DNA of 64,000 nt, taken from Companilactobacillus keshanensis. GTDB taxonomy: Bacteria > Bacillota > Bacilli > Lactobacillales > Lactobacillaceae. The stretch covers positions 1 through 64,000 of the forward strand of contig NZ_RHOS01000001.1 in the NCBI RefSeq assembly GCF_003946205.1. The letters run 5' to 3'. Numbering within the stretch: the first letter of the stretch is position 1; each line of letters starts with the position of its first letter. Shown here one piece after another: positions 42,636 to 50,914 of this stretch. Under the pieces are notes generated by a model, which had not been told where the DNA came from, did no database searches, and saw only the letters and a program-made list of their open reading frames with translations. The position numbers and the translations under genes are program-made.

Positions 42636-42671
42636 TAATAATTACCGTTTTTAAAATATTCGGTAACTATT
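42636..42671. promoter_or_regulatory. Candidate RpiR/NanR operator
   Basis: Inverted repeat AATAATTACCG / CGGTAACTATT separated by about 13 nt. A single related half-site GGTAATAATT lies at 42480-42489 near the nanA promoter. The binding protein is inferred from gene position. Confidence 0.4.
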
Positions 42672-42674
42672 TTA

Positions 42675-42690
42675 AAGAAAACGTTTACAT
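42675..42690 (+). promoter_or_regulatory. Catabolite-responsive element (cre)
   Basis: AAGAAAACGTTTACAT, close to the CcpA consensus (AACG core with CA end). It overlaps the -35 of the transporter operon promoter, so glucose repression is expected. Confidence 0.65.
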
Positions 42691-42712
42691 TATTAAAAAT
42701 CCATGTTATATT
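42684..42712 (+). promoter_or_regulatory. Promoter of the sialic acid transporter operon
   Basis: TTTACA (42684-42689), 17-nt spacer, TATATT (42707-42712); the leader is about 95 nt. Confidence 0.6.
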
Positions 42713-42740
42713 TTTCACGTAATAGTTATTCAGTCAACCT

Positions 42741-42797
42741 AACCGCTACTAATAAACGCCCCTACAGGGTGAATATTGGTGACGGTTTTTTTATTTT
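42741..42797 (+). promoter_or_regulatory. Terminator-like hairpin in the 5' leader
   Basis: AACCGCTACTAAT pairs with ATTGGTGACGGTT (one mismatch, two wobbles), enclosing CGCCC-CTACA-GGGTG, followed by TTTTTTT. It lies between the promoter and the first gene, so readthrough must be controlled or the hairpin ends a short RNA. Confidence 0.6.
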
Positions 42798-42813
42798 GAG
42801 AGGTGAATAAATA

Positions 42814-43557
42814 ATGCAAGCATCTATTAACACAGCTGTATTCGCAAGTAAAATTCAGGCTGGTGGTTCCCAACTTTCTTATCTGGAACAATTATCCGAC
42901 TATCCTATCGACAATATCGAGGTTCGTGGAGAGCTTTTCAACGAAGAAACAAAGGATTCAGAGTTAAAAGCCATTTATGAATTATGCCAGAAACAAAATT
43001 GGGGCTTCTTTTATTCAGTACCTGAGCAACTCTTCAAGACTACTGAAGTTAATCCTAATTTAGAAGATCATCTAAAAATGGCTGAAAAATATCATATTGG
43101 CCATTTGAAGATCAGCCTCGGCGACCTTGAAGATATCTCAGTTGATCAATTAGAAAGTTTAAAGGATTTACTCAATAACTATGATGTTAAAGTTACGATC
43201 GAAAATGAACCCAATGAAAATGGTGTTCTGGACAATATAGTTCAACAAATCATCAAATTACGAGAATTAGATATTCCTTTAGGATACACATTTGACTCTG
43301 GAAATTGGTATTGGATTCTTGAAGATCCAGAAGATGCTTTTAAAAAAATTTCTGAAGCCATCACAGTCTTTCACTTAAAGGATATTAAAGATAAAGAAAC
43401 AGTTATGTTAAATGAAGGTACTACTAATTGGAAATCACTCATTAACAACTTATCAAATAACATCCCTGTCTTTATTGAATATGAAACTTCTGAACAAGAA
43501 TTGCCTGGACAAATAAAACTAGTAAACAATGCCTTAAAGGATCGGGATAGTAAATAA
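42814..43557 (+). CDS. Sugar phosphate isomerase/epimerase-like TIM barrel protein
   Basis: 247 residues of the xylose-isomerase-like (AP endonuclease 2) family: DNIEVRGELF, YHIGHLKISLGD, VKVTIENEPNENGVLDNI, GYTFDSGNWYWI and VFHLKDIK are the strands bearing the metal ligands (Glu, Asp, His). Substrate unknown. As first gene of a sialic acid uptake operon it may handle a sialic acid anomer or derivative, which is inference. GAGAGGTG precedes the ATG. Confidence 0.8.
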   Translation: MQASINTAVFASKIQAGGSQLSYLEQLSDYPIDNIEVRGELFNEETKDSELKAIYELCQKQNWGFFYSVPEQLFKTTEVNPNLEDHLKMAEKYHIGHLKISLGDLEDISVDQLESLKDLLNNYDVKVTIENEPNENGVLDNIVQQIIKLRELDIPLGYTFDSGNWYWILEDPEDAFKKISEAITVFHLKDIKDKETVMLNEGTTNWKSLINNLSNNIPVFIEYETSEQELPGQIKLVNNALKDRDSK

Positions 43558-44750
43558 TGAGCATCTTGCTTCAATTAGTACTTATTTTGATTTTAACCAA
43601 ACTAGGAGCACATCTCTCCAGCGTTTTAAGCTTTCCTAGCGTTATTGGGGAACTCCTAGTCGGTGTTATCGCTGGACCAGCAGTTTTGAATATTTTGACC
43701 GGTACGACCTTTATTCAGTATTTTTCTGAAATTGGTGTCATCGTTTTAATGTTTATTGCTGGATTGGAAGGTGACCTCTCCTTACTTATCAAATATTGGA
43801 AACCTGCAATGACCGTAGCAACTCTAGGAGTTATTTTCCCAACATTAACCGCTGCTGCTCTCTGTGCTTGGGGTTTCAACTTTCCCTGGACCACTTCAAT
43901 CTTTATTGGACTCGTACTAAGTGCCACTTCTGTCAGTATCACAGTCCAAGTTCTAAAGGAAATGGGTCGGATGAATACTCGTGAAGGAGCCATCATCTTA
44001 GGAGCTGCCGTTGCTGATGACATTATCTGTGTTATTCTGCTAGGCCTCTGTGTTGCTTTCTTCGGTTCAAGTGGTAGCAGTGATCAACCAGTTTGGTTAA
44101 TGATCAGTACTAAATTATTATTCTTCGTTATCATGCTTGTCCTAGGCAAATGGTTTGTCCCTAAGTTCATGTCCTTCTTCAGTAAATTAAATACCAGTGA
44201 AAATGAAGCTACTGGTGCCATCATCTTATGCTTTGGCTTTGCGGCCATTGCCGTTTCTCTTGGCATGAGTGATGTTCTTGGTGCTTATTTTGCCGGTATA
44301 GCTTTATCAGAAACAAAGTTCAGAGAATCTCTAGCTCTAAAAATCGAACCAATAGGATATGCCGTCTTTATTCCAGTGTTCTTTGTAAGTATCGGTTTAA
44401 ATATTACCTTCAAAGGACTTCAAAACGACATTATTTTTATTGCTTCACTAATTATTATCGCTATTATTGGAAAACAAATTGGTGGTGCCCTTGGTGCAAG
44501 GATATTCCATCTATCATGGAATGAAGCAAATATCGTTGGTGCCGGCATGGTCTCTCGTGGCGAGATGGCCTTAGTTGTAGCAAACGTTGCCCTTGGCGCA
44601 AAACTAATCGATCAAAACCATTACACGGCAATGATTGTAGTCACAGTTGTTACCACAATCATTGCTCCGTTGATCCTGAAATTATTCATTCAAAGAGCTA
44701 CAAAAGAAAATAAAATTGCAGATACTGCAATTAATGAGGTGAAAATATGA
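43557..44750 (+). CDS. Cation:proton antiporter (CPA2, NapA/KefB-like)
   Basis: 397 residues, about twelve helices. GELLVGVIAGPAVL is a first conserved segment and GAAVADDIICVI contains the DD pair of electrogenic Na+/H+ antiporters. No regulatory RCK domain. It overlaps the previous stop by 1 nt and the next gene by 4 nt, so it is tightly coupled to a sodium:solute symporter. Expelling the Na+ that enters with the sugar acid would be a sensible role. Confidence 0.9.
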   Translation: MSILLQLVLILILTKLGAHLSSVLSFPSVIGELLVGVIAGPAVLNILTGTTFIQYFSEIGVIVLMFIAGLEGDLSLLIKYWKPAMTVATLGVIFPTLTAAALCAWGFNFPWTTSIFIGLVLSATSVSITVQVLKEMGRMNTREGAIILGAAVADDIICVILLGLCVAFFGSSGSSDQPVWLMISTKLLFFVIMLVLGKWFVPKFMSFFSKLNTSENEATGAIILCFGFAAIAVSLGMSDVLGAYFAGIALSETKFRESLALKIEPIGYAVFIPVFFVSIGLNITFKGLQNDIIFIASLIIIAIIGKQIGGALGARIFHLSWNEANIVGAGMVSRGEMALVVANVALGAKLIDQNHYTAMIVVTVVTTIIAPLILKLFIQRATKENKIADTAINEVKI

Positions 44751-46252
44751 CAAAGGCCGGTTTTGGTACTATAAACTGGATTGTTCTAGTTGTTTATTTA
44801 TTAGCTATGCTTGGCGTTGGTGCTTATTTTACAAAAAAGGCTAGTAAAAATGCAGACGCTTTCTTTACTGCAGAAGGTAAGATCCCTGCTTGGGCCGCTG
44901 GATTCAGTATCTATGCAACGACTTTAAGTGCTATTACATTTATGTCTACTCCTGAACAATCATTCTTAAATGATTGGGGCTATTCCGTAGGTAATTTATC
45001 AATTTTGATTCTTATTCCTCTTTTAATTAAATACTACGTTCCATTCTTCAGAAAATTAAAAGTTACCACAGCATACGAATATCTTGAAGAACGTTTTAGT
45101 CCTATTATGAGAGCTATCAGTAGTGCACTTTTCATGCTCTATCACATTGGACGTGTTGCTATCGTTATTTATTTACCAATTATTGCTATCACATCAGTCT
45201 CAAATATTAATCCGATCCTTATAGCTGTATTCGTTGGTGGCCTATGTATCGTTTATACATTCCTTGGCGGTATTGAAGGTGTTATCTGGAGTGATGTTAT
45301 CCAAGGATTCTTATTACTTGGTGGAGCTTTACTTGTATGTATATTAGGTATTGCTTATGTCAAAGGTGGATTTGGTACCATCGTTAACGACGTATCAGTT
45401 CATCATAAATTCTTCTCAAGCGCTGACTGGCAATTCGGCGACCTATCTAAATTCATACCTTTGATCCTTGCTGGTCAAATATTTAATAGTTTGTACCAAT
45501 ACACTGGTAGTCAAGATGTTGTTCAACGCTATCAAACCACTGGATCTGTTAAAGATACTAATAAATCACTTTGGACTAATGGTCTACTTGCTTTGATCAC
45601 TATTCCTTTATTCTTCGGTATGGGTACTGTTCTTTTCAGTTTCTATCAACATACTGGTTCACTTCCAAAGGGATTCAATACTAGTGCCATCGTCCCTTAC
45701 TTCGTTATTACAGAAATGCCCGCTGGTGTTGCCGGATTAGTTATTGCCGGTATCTTTGCCGCAGCACAATCAACAATTGCTTCCAGTTTGAATGCTATTT
45801 CTTCTTGTGCTGTCACTGACTTTAAACAAAGGTTCTTCGGTGATAAACTAAAAAATATGAGTGATGTTACACTTGCTCGTATCATTATCATCATTGCTGG
45901 ATTGTTAGGTCTAAGCGTTGCTATTTACCTACTACTAGGTAATGCATCTGAAACATGGAACTTGTTCTTAACTGTTACTGGTATCTTTGGTGTTCCTATT
46001 GCCGGTGTCTTTGCCGCTGGTATATTCACAAAACGTGCAAATTCAACTGGTGTGCTATTAGGACTTATTGCCAGTGTTGCTTTGTCATTCTATGCACAAT
46101 CACTAAATATTTCTTCATTATTAGTTGCTTGTGTTGCCTTTATTTCATCATTTGTTCTTGGATATGTCTTCAGTTTATTTGCTCCAAAAGCAAACAAAGA
46201 TGTTACTGGTTTAACAGCTGCTACTATCAACCAACAATATGTTAAAAAATAA
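44747..46252 (+). CDS. Sodium:solute symporter (SSS family), probable sialic acid transporter
   Basis: 501 residues with about thirteen helices. KKASKNADAFFTAEGKIPAWAAGFSIYATTLSAITFMSTPEQSF is the first SSS signature region, GRVAIVIYLPII and TYTFLGGIEGVIWSDVIQG follow (Na+ site region), and GIFAAAQSTIASSLNAISSCAVTDF is the second signature. SSS proteins of the SiaT/NanT type import Neu5Ac with Na+. The neighbouring nan genes support this substrate. Confidence 0.9.
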   Translation: MTKAGFGTINWIVLVVYLLAMLGVGAYFTKKASKNADAFFTAEGKIPAWAAGFSIYATTLSAITFMSTPEQSFLNDWGYSVGNLSILILIPLLIKYYVPFFRKLKVTTAYEYLEERFSPIMRAISSALFMLYHIGRVAIVIYLPIIAITSVSNINPILIAVFVGGLCIVYTFLGGIEGVIWSDVIQGFLLLGGALLVCILGIAYVKGGFGTIVNDVSVHHKFFSSADWQFGDLSKFIPLILAGQIFNSLYQYTGSQDVVQRYQTTGSVKDTNKSLWTNGLLALITIPLFFGMGTVLFSFYQHTGSLPKGFNTSAIVPYFVITEMPAGVAGLVIAGIFAAAQSTIASSLNAISSCAVTDFKQRFFGDKLKNMSDVTLARIIIIIAGLLGLSVAIYLLLGNASETWNLFLTVTGIFGVPIAGVFAAGIFTKRANSTGVLLGLIASVALSFYAQSLNISSLLVACVAFISSFVLGYVFSLFAPKANKDVTGLTAATINQQYVKK

Positions 46253-46278
46253 TTTCTAAATAAAGGAAGTCAATAACT

Positions 46279-47256
46279 TTGCAAGATACAATGACATTGG
46301 AAGAAATGAAAACTTATCGCGGACGCCGTGATACACCTAAGGATTTTGATAAATTTTGGGATAATAATATAAAAAATTTAAATTCCTCACCAGAATATAA
46401 ACTAACTCCCCAAAATTTTAATCTACCAAATGTCGATTGCTATGAACTTACATTTGAAGGAACAAATAATTCCACTATTTATGCCAAATGTATTTTTCCA
46501 AAAAATCAAAAGAAATGCCCAGTAGTCTTTACTTTCCATGGCTACATGGGACAATCACTAGATTGGTCGATCCTATTACAATATCCAGCTGCAGGGCTTG
46601 GAGTCGTAATGATGGATGTCCGTGGTCAGTCAGGACAATCACAAGATAATACCAGATTTCGTGGTAATACGATCAAAGGTCAAATCATTCGCGGTGCTAT
46701 CGATGGACCAGATCATCTATTCTTCAAAGACGTCTATTTAGATGTCTATCAGACAGTTGAAATTATCTCGAAACAGTCATTCGTCGATGAAAATAAACTG
46801 TACAGCTACGGAGCATCACAAGGCGGTGCGTTGTCCCTTGTCGCCGCCGCATTGAACAAAAAAATTAGCTTAACAGTCGTGATTTATCCCTTCTTGTCCG
46901 ACTTTAAACGAATACTAGAATTAGGCGATCAAAATGAACCTTATAACGAATTATTTAGATATTTCAAGTTCTCAGATCCGTTTCATAAAACTGAAGAACA
47001 AATTCTAAATACTTTATCTTATATTGACGTTAAAAACATGGCCCATAGGATCCAAAACCCTGTAAAACTAATAACTGGATTAGACGATAATATCTGCTTC
47101 CCTTCTACTCAATTTGCCATGTTTAACCGGTTAACTTGTGCTAAAGAAATGTTCACTCTCCCTGAATATGGTCACGAGGAAATGAATGTTCATGTTAATG
47201 ATAAAGTTATGAATTGGTTATCAGGTTCAACGATCAAAATTCAAACCCAAATGTAA
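46279..47256 (+). CDS. Acetyl xylan esterase (AXE1)-family esterase, possible sialic acid O-acetylesterase
   Basis: 325 residues of the cephalosporin-C deacetylase/AXE1 type. RDTPKDFDKFWDN is the family opening, VFTFHGYMGQSLDW carries the oxyanion loop, YGASQGG contains the nucleophile Ser180, and TGLDDNICFP and YGHEEMN the acid and His. No signal peptide, so it acts inside the cell. With a sialic acid importer, removal of O-acetyl groups from sialic acids is a plausible job. TTG start at 46279 with AAAGGAAG about 10 nt upstream; ATG 46291 is possible. Confidence 0.85.
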   Translation: MQDTMTLEEMKTYRGRRDTPKDFDKFWDNNIKNLNSSPEYKLTPQNFNLPNVDCYELTFEGTNNSTIYAKCIFPKNQKKCPVVFTFHGYMGQSLDWSILLQYPAAGLGVVMMDVRGQSGQSQDNTRFRGNTIKGQIIRGAIDGPDHLFFKDVYLDVYQTVEIISKQSFVDENKLYSYGASQGGALSLVAAALNKKISLTVVIYPFLSDFKRILELGDQNEPYNELFRYFKFSDPFHKTEEQILNTLSYIDVKNMAHRIQNPVKLITGLDDNICFPSTQFAMFNRLTCAKEMFTLPEYGHEEMNVHVNDKVMNWLSGSTIKIQTQM

Positions 47257-47306
47257 TACCTTCAAAAAAAGTGGAACAATATATGTTCAACTTTTAATCA
47301 TTAATA

Positions 47307-47353
47307 GAAATGAGATCAGAAATCCACTTTGGATTACTGATCTCATTTTTTTA
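47307..47353 (+). terminator. Terminator of the sialic acid transporter operon
   Basis: AAATGAGATCAG(A)AATCC with GGATT(A)CTGATCTCATTT, then a T run. Confidence 0.9.
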
Positions 47354-47366
47354 TTAGAATGCTTTT

Positions 47367-48080
47367 TTACATAACACTAAACATGTTATACATTTTTTCG
47401 ATTCTAATATCTTCTTTAGATATCTTCAGCAAAGATACCAATTCCCTTTCATCAATAATGGGTTCACTTGAAAATAGCATTTTTAATGCTGCCGGCATAA
47501 TAGGTCTAAACGATATTCCAAACATTAAACCGAACTTATAGGGGGTATTTAAAAATGAAGATAGAATACTAATATGTATTTTTTCTAAATCAGTATCAAT
47601 ATTATCGGCATAAATATTAGTTAAACTATCAAAATATTCAGCTTTGCCACGATAAATATTTTCACAATTTTGATATTCATCATAGTTTTTGATGTTCATA
47701 TAAATAGTAATACTTTGATTAGTAGATTCATCCTCAATTGCCTGAAATTCTAAAATACACTTGACGATACATTTAGATCTTCCATCGTAAAAATAAGAAT
47801 ATAATCGTGAATTTTTGCCTTGCTTTTTTAACCACATATTTTTCTCTTCAGGACTTGTCACAACCGATGCACACTCAGGTAATAACTGACCTACTTCGAC
47901 ATTTAATACACCCGCAATTTCGTACAACATAGGGATATCAATATTTATTTCTCCACTTTCATACTTTGATACCGTTGCCTTGCTTTTATATACTTTCTCA
48001 GCAAACTCGACCAAGGTTATATTTTTCCTTTTTCTAAAGCGTCTGATTCTTTGTCCGATAGTTTTGGAAATCTGTTCCAT
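47367..48080 (-). CDS. XRE family transcriptional regulator with a C-terminal domain of unknown type
   Basis: 237 residues. N-terminal HTH (IGQRIRRFRKRKNITLVEFAEKVYKSKATVSKYESGEINIDIPMLYEIAGVLNVEVGQLL) of the Cro/C1 type. The remaining 165 residues contain SRLYSYFYDGRSKCIVKCILEFQAI and a partly beta-rich region; similar domains occur in lactobacillar XRE regulators. No target is apparent. It ends next to the terminator of the sialic acid operon, and the 194-nt gap before the OsmC gene holds the divergent promoters, in which no clear motif was found. Confidence 0.85.
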   Translation of the reverse strand: MEQISKTIGQRIRRFRKRKNITLVEFAEKVYKSKATVSKYESGEINIDIPMLYEIAGVLNVEVGQLLPECASVVTSPEEKNMWLKKQGKNSRLYSYFYDGRSKCIVKCILEFQAIEDESTNQSITIYMNIKNYDEYQNCENIYRGKAEYFDSLTNIYADNIDTDLEKIHISILSSFLNTPYKFGLMFGISFRPIMPAALKMLFSSEPIIDERELVSLLKISKEDIRIEKMYNMFSVM

Positions 48081-48274
48081 GATAGCCTCTTATAAATACA
48101 ATATTTTTTAAAATTATCTTTGATTAAGAAATTCAATACGTTTATCCATTCAAAAGTAATGAAAATTCTACTCTAAAGAAACATTTACCATAATAAGTCT
48201 AACTTTACTCCATTTGATCAAATTGTCTAATTTTAAGATATGTATTATTTTATAATAGTAAGGGGGAATTAATT

Positions 48275-48718
48275 ATGGCAAACAAAACATATAAAGCTAC
48301 CGTAACTTCAATAGAAGGTTATGAGGTTGAGAGTCAAGTAAGAGATTTCAATGCTACTTTAGATGAACCACTATCATCTGGAGGTACTAATAAAGGTATC
48401 AATCCTGTTGAAACTTTGTTGTCCGCTCTTGGCGCCTGTGAAACTATGGTCGCTAAATCATTCGCTAAATCCCAAGGTATCGTTTTAAGAAGAATAAAAG
48501 TTGAAGTTCAAGGGGTACTCGATTCAGATGGCTATACAGGTAAAAATTCTAATGCCAAAGTTGGATTTTCAAAACTAACTTCAAAGTTTTATGTAGATGC
48601 TGATAATACTGAAGAAGAGGTTAAAGAATATATCGACTTCGTAACAAAACATTGTCCCGTACATGACACAATTGAAAATGCTCCAGAATTCGAAGACAAA
48701 GTTTTAACTTACGAATAA
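48275..48718 (+). CDS. OsmC/Ohr family protein
   Basis: 147 residues with the two redox cysteines Cys55 (ALGACETMVAK) and Cys126 (TKHCPVHDTI). The spacing matches OsmC/YhfA-type thiol-dependent hydroperoxide reductases. AGGGGGAA precedes the ATG. Monocistronic with its own terminator. Confidence 0.92.
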   Translation: MANKTYKATVTSIEGYEVESQVRDFNATLDEPLSSGGTNKGINPVETLLSALGACETMVAKSFAKSQGIVLRRIKVEVQGVLDSDGYTGKNSNAKVGFSKLTSKFYVDADNTEEEVKEYIDFVTKHCPVHDTIENAPEFEDKVLTYE

Positions 48719-48774
48719 GAAAAAAGGCTATAAGAAATTCATCAATTAAGTATGATATTTCTCATAGCCTTTTT
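48719..48774 (+). terminator. Terminator of the OsmC gene
   Basis: AAAAAGGCTAT(A)AGAAAT with ATTTCT(C)ATAGCCTTTTT. The 108 nt between it and the next stop codon show nothing further; no clear terminator was found for the exosortase operon there. Confidence 0.85.
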
Positions 48775-48882
48775 GTATATTTTCATCTCTAACTCTATTT
48801 TAAAGCTAATCAGAGAAGGTTCTATTTCATACACACTTACTAAAAATCAACAAAAGTCTTAATCTGAGAGAATACAAATCCC

Positions 48883-50490
48883 TTAACTATTTCTAGATAA
48901 TTCATCAGATTTTTCAGCTTCATTTACTTTGAATTCATACCAACCAAATAAGCGTTTAATATTAGATACCGCCCGCTCAAATGAAAGTACCCCTAACAAC
49001 AAAACACATGGTAAATATTGAATCAGATAACGACTACGTCCACCTTCAAATAGTAATAAGAAGATAAAACCGCCGACTAGTGATAATCGCAATATCTGGA
49101 TCAAGTTATTTCGCGGTCCGAATCCTAGAGCAATAATAACTAACAAAGTTATCCACCACAATTGAGCTGCAAATCTGAAATCAGCAATGTGTCTTCCGTA
49201 AAGATATATATAATTCTTCAACTTATTTGTAATACCTTTATTACTTGGTTTTTGATTATCTAAAAAGAAATGGCCTTCCTTTAGCCAACCGAATGTTCCA
49301 TCGGCCGTATTGTTACGCTGTTTCATGATTAAAAATTTGAAATAACCAAAGGCTCCTAGCTTTTTTAACCTCTTTTTAAGCATCATAACAGAGTAGTCAG
49401 ACTTTTGCTTTTCAGTTGGAATAAACGTCATCGCAACCGCTTGATGCCAATCATAACCACCTTGTCCGTAAACTCCCATCGCCATAAAATGAATTGCAGG
49501 GATCGAACGTGTCTTATCAATTTCAATATATGTTTGGTTTTGAATTTTATCATTAGCGATTTTGTAGGTAGCTCCCGCTCCCGCACCAATTAGTGTCAGT
49601 GCTGCAAATGTCACAACTAATCCACGTATAGTTAAATGTTTCTTTTTAATCAGCCAATTTAAGATCCCAATGATAACAATTGCAATCACGGGGATGATCG
49701 CAGATGGTTTTACAAAATAAACTAAAACAACACTAAATCCAAATACTACTCCCGCTAACATAAACGATATCTGTTCGATGACAGTATCCATTTTGGCTGT
49801 CTTATACATGACAAAATAACAGAATAGATACATTGACACTAATGGCAACGACCAAGCATCGGTATAGGGCATGATGATCGTTGGGAATACCATTAACCAA
49901 GCAGAATGCATATAAAGTGCCGTGCCTAAGAGTCTTTTTTTGATCAACATAATACTCAATAAATTAATGACCATCGACAGATCAACTGAAAACAATGTTA
50001 CGTAATCAAAGAATAACCACGACGTCTTACCACTCAAAGTTACTAACCAGTGCATAAATAACATTATAGGCAAGTTATTCTGATTAAGACTAAAGTAACT
50101 AGTAACATCAACCTCTTGGGCATGTTTAGTACTAGTTGCCGCATGTAGTAACATACCTGAATCAAATCCACTGACTGGATGACAATACATCACAAAAAAA
50201 ATTTGAGCAGCTACTACTGCTAATATTATCAAACTACCAGTTAAGACTTGATGAATAATAAAAACATTATAAAACCAAGCACGGATTTTCGGATATGCGT
50301 AATTCATAACAATTATCGCAATAATAAAAATAACTAAACCTGTTGTCACCATAGTTGTACTAGTTCCGAATGTATCATTATCTCCAATAATTATGTTCAC
50401 TGACGTCAATGCAAAAAAGAGAGTCAGAAAAAATAAGACTCTCCAAAATATATTTATCACTGAATTACTAAAATTATAAAATCTACGCAT
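48883..50490 (-). CDS. XrtG-associated polytopic glycosyltransferase-like protein (TIGR03766 type)
   Basis: 535 residues with about twelve helices and a large extracytoplasmic segment. PVSGFDSGMLLHAAT in the first loop after helix 4 has the Asp of GT-C-type transferases, and YTDAWSLPLVSMYLF follows. A C-terminal cytoplasmic tail ends ELSRNS. It is the last gene of the exosortase operon, 13 nt after the PTPS-like gene. Proteins like it accompany XrtG in Lactobacillales. The assignment to that group is from memory of gene context. Confidence 0.75.
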   Translation of the reverse strand: MRRFYNFSNSVINIFWRVLFFLTLFFALTSVNIIIGDNDTFGTSTTMVTTGLVIFIIAIIVMNYAYPKIRAWFYNVFIIHQVLTGSLIILAVVAAQIFFVMYCHPVSGFDSGMLLHAATSTKHAQEVDVTSYFSLNQNNLPIMLFMHWLVTLSGKTSWLFFDYVTLFSVDLSMVINLLSIMLIKKRLLGTALYMHSAWLMVFPTIIMPYTDAWSLPLVSMYLFCYFVMYKTAKMDTVIEQISFMLAGVVFGFSVVLVYFVKPSAIIPVIAIVIIGILNWLIKKKHLTIRGLVVTFAALTLIGAGAGATYKIANDKIQNQTYIEIDKTRSIPAIHFMAMGVYGQGGYDWHQAVAMTFIPTEKQKSDYSVMMLKKRLKKLGAFGYFKFLIMKQRNNTADGTFGWLKEGHFFLDNQKPSNKGITNKLKNYIYLYGRHIADFRFAAQLWWITLLVIIALGFGPRNNLIQILRLSLVGGFIFLLLFEGGRSRYLIQYLPCVLLLGVLSFERAVSNIKRLFGWYEFKVNEAEKSDELSRNS

Positions 50491-50503
50491 CTGGTTTTCC
50501 CTA

Positions 50504-50911
50504 TTATTTTTGTTCCGATTTAGTTTCTGGATCTTTTGGTAATTTTCTATCCGTCACATCGATACAATATGCTCGTGTTGGAGAGTCACTGACTTCAATT
50601 CTAAGTAACATCGCACCATTTGTACGTAAAATTGCATCGATCTCGTTAAATAGATATTCCGTTACATTTTCGACTGTTGGATTGACAACCTTAAACTCAG
50701 GTAAATCATTCAAATACTTACCTGAAAGTGCGTCAATAGCTCGATGTAGAGATTTCTCAATATCAAAGAAAGAAACCATCGCCTCAGCAACATGCAATTC
50801 ACATGTGATTTCCCAAGTATGATTATGCTTCTTACCAGTTCCCGATTCCCAGCGAACCGCATGACTTGCATTAACATACGATTTAATCTTATATGACCGT
50901 TGCTTTACCAT
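50504..50911 (-). CDS. 6-pyruvoyltetrahydropterin-synthase-like protein (XrtG-associated)
   Basis: 135 residues with the QueD/PTPS fold: NASHAVRWESGTGKKHNHTWEITCEL provides the three Zn-binding His, FFDIEKSLHRAID the central helix, and NPTVENVTEYLFNEID with LRIEVSDSPTRAYCIDV the C-terminal Glu. The catalytic Cys that precedes HxH in QueD (CxxxHGH) is absent; GKKHNH stands there. A different reaction or a binding role is therefore likely. It lies 3 nt after the GT2 gene. Confidence 0.8.
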   Translation of the reverse strand: MVKQRSYKIKSYVNASHAVRWESGTGKKHNHTWEITCELHVAEAMVSFFDIEKSLHRAIDALSGKYLNDLPEFKVVNPTVENVTEYLFNEIDAILRTNGAMLLRIEVSDSPTRAYCIDVTDRKLPKDPETKSEQK

Positions 50912-50914
50912 GAA

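Noticed and set aside
42719-42797. Fluoride or other known riboswitch before the isomerase gene
   Set aside because: AATAAACGC recalls the crcB motif, but the other conserved blocks and their order do not fit; only a simple long hairpin is supported.
45955-46245. Cys-rich 96-codon plus-strand ORF inside the symporter gene
   Set aside because: Out-of-frame shadow of the SSS gene; Cys richness follows from the Leu/Val/Ala codons of the real frame.
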